From Deltaproteobacteria bacterium (lineage in GTDB: Bacteria; Myxococcota_A; Polyangia; GCA-2747355), in NCBI GenBank assembly GCA_020633415.1, contig JACKDQ010000005.1:186001-250000 (forward strand): DNA of 64,000 bases, written 5' to 3'. This document shows, in pieces, positions 61,001 to 64,000 of the stretch. Positions within the stretch are counted from its first letter, which is position 1. Every line of letters begins with the position of its first letter. The notes beneath the pieces were generated by a model. It was not told where the DNA came from. It saw nothing but the letters and a program-made list of their open reading frames with translations, and did no database searches. The translations under genes and the position numbers were made by a program.

Positions 61001-64000
61001 CGTGCGCTACCAGCAAATTGAGGCTCACGACGAGCTGGAGACGGCGATCGAGCAGCGCCTTTGTTGTAGCGTTGAGGCCGAGCGTCGGCTGCAATTGCTC
61101 GTTCAGCTAGCGGAGGTTCGTGAGCGATTTCTCGACAACCATCAGGCGGCGTTGGAGGCTTTGGGGGCCGCAGCGCAAGTTGCGCCGGGTGACGAACGGA
61201 TCGTTGCGGGTCTGGAGCGGGCACTCGGGCAATCGGCGTTGGCGGTCGAAGCGGCGACGCTGCTCGAAGAGCCCTATCGCGTGCGCGAAGCGTGGAGCGA
61301 TTTGCGGAGCACCTACGAGCTGAGGATCGAGGCGTTAGACGAGTCAGCGATCGCCGACCGCGCTGAGCTGTGGTGGGCGGTGGCCCGACTGAACGAGGAG
61401 CGGCTTTCTGACCAAGCGGCCGCGGCGCGGGCCTATCAGGCCCTGCTTGCCCTCGACCCTACGGATGACCGCGCGCGGCGGCAGTTTGCGCAGCTTAGCG
61501 AACGCAGCGGATCCTGGGAGCCGTTTGCTGAGGCATTGCGTACGGTGATCGCGCGGCTGGGTGTCGAAGAGGAGCGTGGTCGCGAGGTTGCGCTGCAGCT
61601 GGCGGAGCGCTTGGCCGATCAGCCAGAGTGTTGGGAGGAGGCCGCAGATTGGTACGGCCGGCTGCTCGACGCTGGGGCGAGCGATCCCGCCGCTGGATTG
61701 CTGGAGGCGCTACTGCTGCGCGAGGAACGCTGGGACTCGCTGATCGAGTTTTATCTCAAACGGCCGGTCGACGAGCGCCAGGAGGTCGACTATCGACTAC
61801 GTGCAGTCCGTGTTTGGGTCGAGGCGCTCGACAATCCGAATGCAGCACTTGAGTCGCTGGAGTCGCTCATCGAGCATCGAGGGATTGACGAGCGGCCGCT
61901 TGTCGAGGCCCTTCAACAGCTGCTGGAAGATGGTCAGCATTGGAGCCGCGCGGCGGCGCTGCTTGAACGGCGGCTCGGCGAGCAGGCGCGCACGTCAGAG
62001 GAGCGCGGCGACCTCCTCTACGCATTGGCAGACTTGCATTGTCGCCGTCTCGGCGACTACCCCGCCGCACTCAAGTACCTGCAGCAGTTGCTCGCGCTCG
62101 ATCAGCACCATCTTGCCGGAGTTTCACTGCTCGAACAGATGTTGTTGGAACGCGAGGCACGCTTGGGAGCGGCGCGACTGCTTGAGTCGGTCTACCAGGC
62201 AAAAGATGACTGGCAGCGCTTGGTCGTGATCTACGACGCGCAGCTGGAGTTTATCGACGATCGAGACAGTCGCGTGGCGCTGCTCGAAAAGATCGCCGAC
62301 CTGCACCAAACGCGCGGTGGAAGTCGTCAACTCGCCTTTCGCGCCTTGGCCACCGCGTACGAAGAGGACCCGGGCAACGCGCGACTGCAGCAAAGCCTCG
62401 AGTCGCTCGCTAGGGAAAACGAAACGGTTGCCGACGTACTGAGTTTGATGTCGCGCGTCTCTGAGCGTGTGTTTGACCCGACGATTCGCACGGCGATCAA
62501 TCGTCGGATGGCGGAACTGTACGAGGTAGAGCAGGGCGATCGCCAGGCGGCGATCGCTGCGTGGTATCGCGTGATCGACCTGGCCGAAGGCGATGAGCAG
62601 GCCTACCGCGAGCTGGTACGTCTGCTGTCGCTAGCCGAACGTCATGCCGATCTTGTCGTGCTTCATCGTCGCAGACTCGACGTCGCCGTTGACGCGGAGG
62701 AGCGTCGTCGGCTGCAGATAGAAATCGCCACACTCTTGGAACAGCAGCTCGATGATGCGCCGGCGGCGTTGGACACTTGGATCGCCGTGCGAGAGGCTTT
62801 CGAGGACACCGATGCTGTTGCCCAGATCGAGCGGCTCTATCGTCACCTCGAGCGCTGGCGTGACTTGGTGCAATTGCTGCACGAGCGCCTGGCGACGACG
62901 AAGGACGAAGGCGGGAAAACAGAGCTGCTGCGTGAGATCGCCTATCTTTACGACGAGGAGATCTCGGAGCCGGTTGAAGCGATCGAGGCTTACCGTGCGC
63001 TGCTTTCGCTCGACGAGCGGAATCTCGGCGCGCTCTCAGCTCTGGAACGACTCTATCGGGCTCAGAGCTGGTGGTCAGAGCTGATCGACACCTTGCAGCG
63101 GCGGGCAGAGCTCGACCGCAGCGGTCGCCAGACGATGCTTACAGAGGCCGCGCGACTGATGATCGATGAGCTCGATGACTTGCCTCGCGCACTGGATACC
63201 TTGGAGCAGATCATTGCGGCTGAGCCAGGACACCAAGACGCGCGCTCGTTGCTCGAGCGGTTGCTCGAGCGCGGAGAGACGGTGTCGCGAGCGGCTGCAA
63301 TCTTGCAGCGACTCTACGCCGATGCTGGCGATCATCGAGGCGTGGCTGGCGTGTTGCGTCGCAAGCTGGTTCATACGCTGGAGGCTCAACAGCGTCGCCA
63401 GCTCTGGCTTGAATTGGCGGCGCTCGCTGATGGCCCGCTCGAGCAGCGCGAAACGGCTCTAGAGGCGTTCGCCGAGGCCTTCGTGCTCGACCCCAGCGAC
63501 CGAGATGTCGAAGCGCAGCTCAATCGACTCGGTGCTGGCGATGAGGCACGTCTGGTCACCAGCTACGAGCGGGCGGTCCAGGGTGCCGACGACCTGACGC
63601 TGACCAAGGCCCTGCGGCTGCGGTTAGCGGCGCTACACGAGCAGGCCGGACGGTTTGACGAAGCAGAGCAGCAACTTTGGGCGGCGTTGGATTGTTCGAC
63701 GGCCGATCGCGATACGTTGACCAAGCTACGCGCTGCGATCGAGCAGCAGCTCGAGTCAGACGGTGCAGCGGAGCGATTGCTCGATGTTCTTCAGCGCGAG
63801 CTTGCGTTGGTTGACCAGGCCGACGAGCGCGCTGCGCTTCATGTGGAGATCGGCGCACTACACGTCGAGCGCTACGCGGATCTCGCTGCGGCGTTCACGT
63901 CCTACGCCGAAGCGTTAGCAGCTGATTCGCGCAATGAGGTCGCACTTTCGGCGATGCAGCAGCTGATGTCTGAGCCGGCATACCGTGCGCGTGCAGCGGC
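55017..64000 (+). CDS. Giant TPR-type repeat protein, at least 2,994 aa (3' end outside window)
   Basis: One frame is open from ATG 55017 to the last base (2,994 codons, no stop). An in-frame TAA at 55005 and AAGGCGG upstream fix the start. No signal peptide or membrane helix is seen, so it is probably cytoplasmic. Apart from ~50 N-terminal residues it is a helical solenoid: modules of ~72-75 aa recur, each with a LYR.. W..L..L(Y/L) helix pair, an R..LL.EIA.L.E..L.D segment and AI.AY..LL.LDP. Examples: RAWRELLDVLRGQF, RWRDLVQLLHERL, AIEAYRALLSLDERN. Such long TPR proteins serve as scaffolds. Complete length and any C-terminal domain lie beyond the window. Confidence 0.9.
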   Translation, partial: MTANEIEAALGALRQRPNDDTIFAQLRGIPNGQPLPHEVNRLLDREREHHRQLGQWGVVLRLLDFELERVDDGDRQVALLCQKGQLCAEELLDERAAQTAFERALAIDPAHLTPRRALDKIVALRKNWQRLVEKYQSEAESASDKGLATSLLVSAAEVVWRNEPQSERIEQLLRRALEVEPRNLRASGHLERRLRSELRYTDLRELLDQRIAVAGSRQERVAALLCAGELCENQLDDRDAAADYYRRALAIEPTSGHMLSFVVALYSEEQRWSDLVALYQDVLRAQSSGAGEAELLLQLGMVCWDKLKDVEQAERFFRRLKKLDPRQPSMLRFYGFFYRENGEHQKLLALLDAAQRLTPEREQRARLLAEMASVAEEDAKNPKRAIELWKTLYRSCAAGSDEQQRAVESLSRLYRSVEKWNALRELLKAEIDRVGSADPRKSIALQLEIAALYRDQLNLPSMVASSYNAVLALDPCNQQALEGLADHYRQSEKFAELVSLYQRALSGLSEQQRVPILSEMAEALQDRLGNPQQAADVLQQLVALQPDNVEAWTRLKSIYRNRRAWRELLDVLRGQFAAADEPFRRVLVKEIDALACGQLADVTAAIEAYNQFLIADENDEEALERLADLYRREARWPALAEVLYRRRAALPKRERKKYLALTEALARLFSAELRTPQLAIELWQEVQQSKGGQAPADVLRELYLQQGDYSELERLLLGEQRAADLVETLLDAAERADEPRARVRLQCRAAELCVEHLNDPQRAIRAYRLVVAAGQADQQTLAALAALYRQAEQWDQLLEIDRLLVNQPLEKEQRDRVLSEGLAVCQRLGDSEGSLDWLRRALEHRPDDAELIEKFERAAAACGRWDVVLDFFRKAAKESEDTGRRAELLLHVADLCRGPAARIDIAERCYAQIADIAEVRPQVLAALEQIYSEGARWRELATVLRAQATDAQEDDRRRDLLLRLAVIEEERHGELDAAIKAYVGVTQVEPDNRTALAGLERLYGVRAQWAELVDVLMRQLELADAEQDKVALLSRIAEFQDGQLHDRKAAVATYERVLRLSPEHAPALAKLERLLHASGDHQEAAAAILRPIYQQRADYLRLRRVLEILLASAGGDEQVELYREQYQLCEGPLRDADGAFAAAVGWMRSDPNDPAALTALCRIVERAGKVAELAGCLEELLSGASSTKLELASEVAVLRELARTYYERLGDATEAERYLRRLLEHRETDREALEALERILRDADRWTELRDILERACAATADPAEKRQVLLKICALDEDVIGDQSATITTYERLLELDPYDGHALRALERHCRANGRWDAVAELLARQLESASDSAVRQRLQTRIAETRARHLDDVGGAIDLLDELVSADSSAEDPVALLVELMEHAAYRQRVAEILQRVYETEQRWTELVGILLVRQQESEDREESVALLMRVGDIQLQELGDELEALKAYGEALAVDPSNSRVQEQVEALGTEHRCWSELAAVWIRALDAVGVDDLQLRGSLLMRLASLQLDRLGDVDAAIASFSEVVPLDVEDTDAAISALEPLYHSRGDDRELVELLRRRVQRSLDPDERYALLARIAELCERKLGDELGAIDAYAQMLEENDAAVEPIDALERLYLKREAWHDLADSYRRRIQLTAESAERVAYHRKLATLCEVQLEDENEALFCQLSVLDEAPNDERALSELTRLYRHLERWPELLEMLERQLPALSGERRASVAFEVARLLAEQLDDATQAVDYLALALDADPQHLEAERALEALVAREDFADSAAELLAAHYTRTQKWPALIDLRRRQAGEGEGTRRAELLLEMDRLFDDQLGDPQQALGAVLEALPHAIGGEAMEPVVERLLTLGGRTGRWSEVVDAIAHELDNVIDVVVHGELCFALGRISLEHLDRYDEAREYFERTLEDSPQHEGALAALDEILSAAAGDSAKLVQIVERRAELAEASGPLWYRLAHLRRDRLSDVQGYQQALERARECADQALQATVLDELIVRYQQIEAHDELETAIEQRLCCSVEAERRLQLLVQLAEVRERFLDNHQAALEALGAAAQVAPGDERIVAGLERALGQSALAVEAATLLEEPYRVREAWSDLRSTYELRIEALDESAIADRAELWWAVARLNEERLSDQAAAARAYQALLALDPTDDRARRQFAQLSERSGSWEPFAEALRTVIARLGVEEERGREVALQLAERLADQPECWEEAADWYGRLLDAGASDPAAGLLEALLLREERWDSLIEFYLKRPVDERQEVDYRLRAVRVWVEALDNPNAALESLESLIEHRGIDERPLVEALQQLLEDGQHWSRAAALLERRLGEQARTSEERGDLLYALADLHCRRLGDYPAALKYLQQLLALDQHHLAGVSLLEQMLLEREARLGAARLLESVYQAKDDWQRLVVIYDAQLEFIDDRDSRVALLEKIADLHQTRGGSRQLAFRALATAYEEDPGNARLQQSLESLARENETVADVLSLMSRVSERVFDPTIRTAINRRMAELYEVEQGDRQAAIAAWYRVIDLAEGDEQAYRELVRLLSLAERHADLVVLHRRRLDVAVDAEERRRLQIEIATLLEQQLDDAPAALDTWIAVREAFEDTDAVAQIERLYRHLERWRDLVQLLHERLATTKDEGGKTELLREIAYLYDEEISEPVEAIEAYRALLSLDERNLGALSALERLYRAQSWWSELIDTLQRRAELDRSGRQTMLTEAARLMIDELDDLPRALDTLEQIIAAEPGHQDARSLLERLLERGETVSRAAAILQRLYADAGDHRGVAGVLRRKLVHTLEAQQRRQLWLELAALADGPLEQRETALEAFAEAFVLDPSDRDVEAQLNRLGAGDEARLVTSYERAVQGADDLTLTKALRLRLAALHEQAGRFDEAEQQLWAALDCSTADRDTLTKLRAAIEQQLESDGAAERLLDVLQRELALVDQADERAALHVEIGALHVERYADLAAAFTSYAEALAADSRNEVALSAMQQLMSEPAYRARAA

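Noticed and set aside
59878..61224. 448-codon minus-strand open frame opposite the giant TPR gene
   Set aside because: Extremely Arg/Ala/Pro-rich with no domain; the plus-strand TPR periodicity is continuous through it.

Overview
The window looks like chromosomal DNA of a GC-rich, Gram-negative bacterium, most likely a myxobacterium or close relative (Myxococcota, former Deltaproteobacteria). This rests on several things read from the sequence: a microcompartment shell set resembling that of Haliangium ochraceum, a MYXO-CTERM-like tail on a secreted phosphoesterase, an AgmX/PglI-like C-terminal domain, two PilZ proteins (one of the type abundant in Myxococcus), a small piece of a type III secretion system, a heterodimeric ABC exporter, and many HEAT and TPR proteins. 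Genus cannot be fixed from the sequence alone. I see no rRNA, tRNA, insertion sequence, prophage or CRISPR array.

Layout. 1-3.6 kb: end of an aldehyde dehydrogenase, proline dehydrogenase and a five-domain S1 protein. 3.7-7.4 kb: a lipase-like lipoprotein, prmC on the opposite strand, and a secreted barrel-like protein. 7.6-13.1 kb: a bacterial microcompartment operon (BMC-T, BMC-H, BMC-P, CoA-acylating aldehyde dehydrogenase with an N-terminal helix that looks like an encapsulation peptide, second BMC-T), continuing into an SppA-type peptidase and a glutaredoxin. 13.2-19.1 kb: envelope genes, including a secreted HEAT-repeat protein and two consecutive TonB-like proteins without ExbB/ExbD. 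19.1-23.5 kb: glycine cleavage operon gcvT-gcvH-gcvP on the minus strand. 23.6-31.8 kb: PspA, an AgmX-like protein followed by a 26-bp tandem repeat, an FHA/histidine-kinase-like protein with damaged ATP-binding motifs, HDOD and phosphoesterase proteins, a SctI-SctJ pair, a FliA/WhiG-like sigma factor and PilZ.

31.8-43 kb: a secreted phosphoesterase coupled to a small lipoprotein, then a dicarboxylate symporter with an extra loop, a diacylglycerol-kinase-like enzyme and a GH5-like glycosidase packed head to tail, a membrane/peptidase/TPR fusion, and PilZ-proC-yggU. 43-51 kb: an LppC-like lipoprotein, a TPR protein with an apparently dead zincin domain overlapping rlmB, and a minus-strand arginine operon (DUF1611-like, argC, argD, argB). 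51.2-54.9 kb: two overlapping ABC exporter half-transporters. From 55,017 to the right edge one reading frame of at least 2,994 codons encodes a giant TPR-type repeat protein with no stop in the window.

Working together: the microcompartment would enclose aldehyde oxidation to acyl-CoA, though no aldehyde-generating signature enzyme is present here. gcvTHP makes a complete T-H-P set except for the shared L protein. argC, argD and argB cover the middle of arginine synthesis from N-acetylglutamate. The strongest candidates for unfamiliar biology are the small shell locus with its peptidase and glutaredoxin, the structured BMC-T/BMC-H gap, the DUF1611-like gene fused translationally to argC, and the giant repeat protein.
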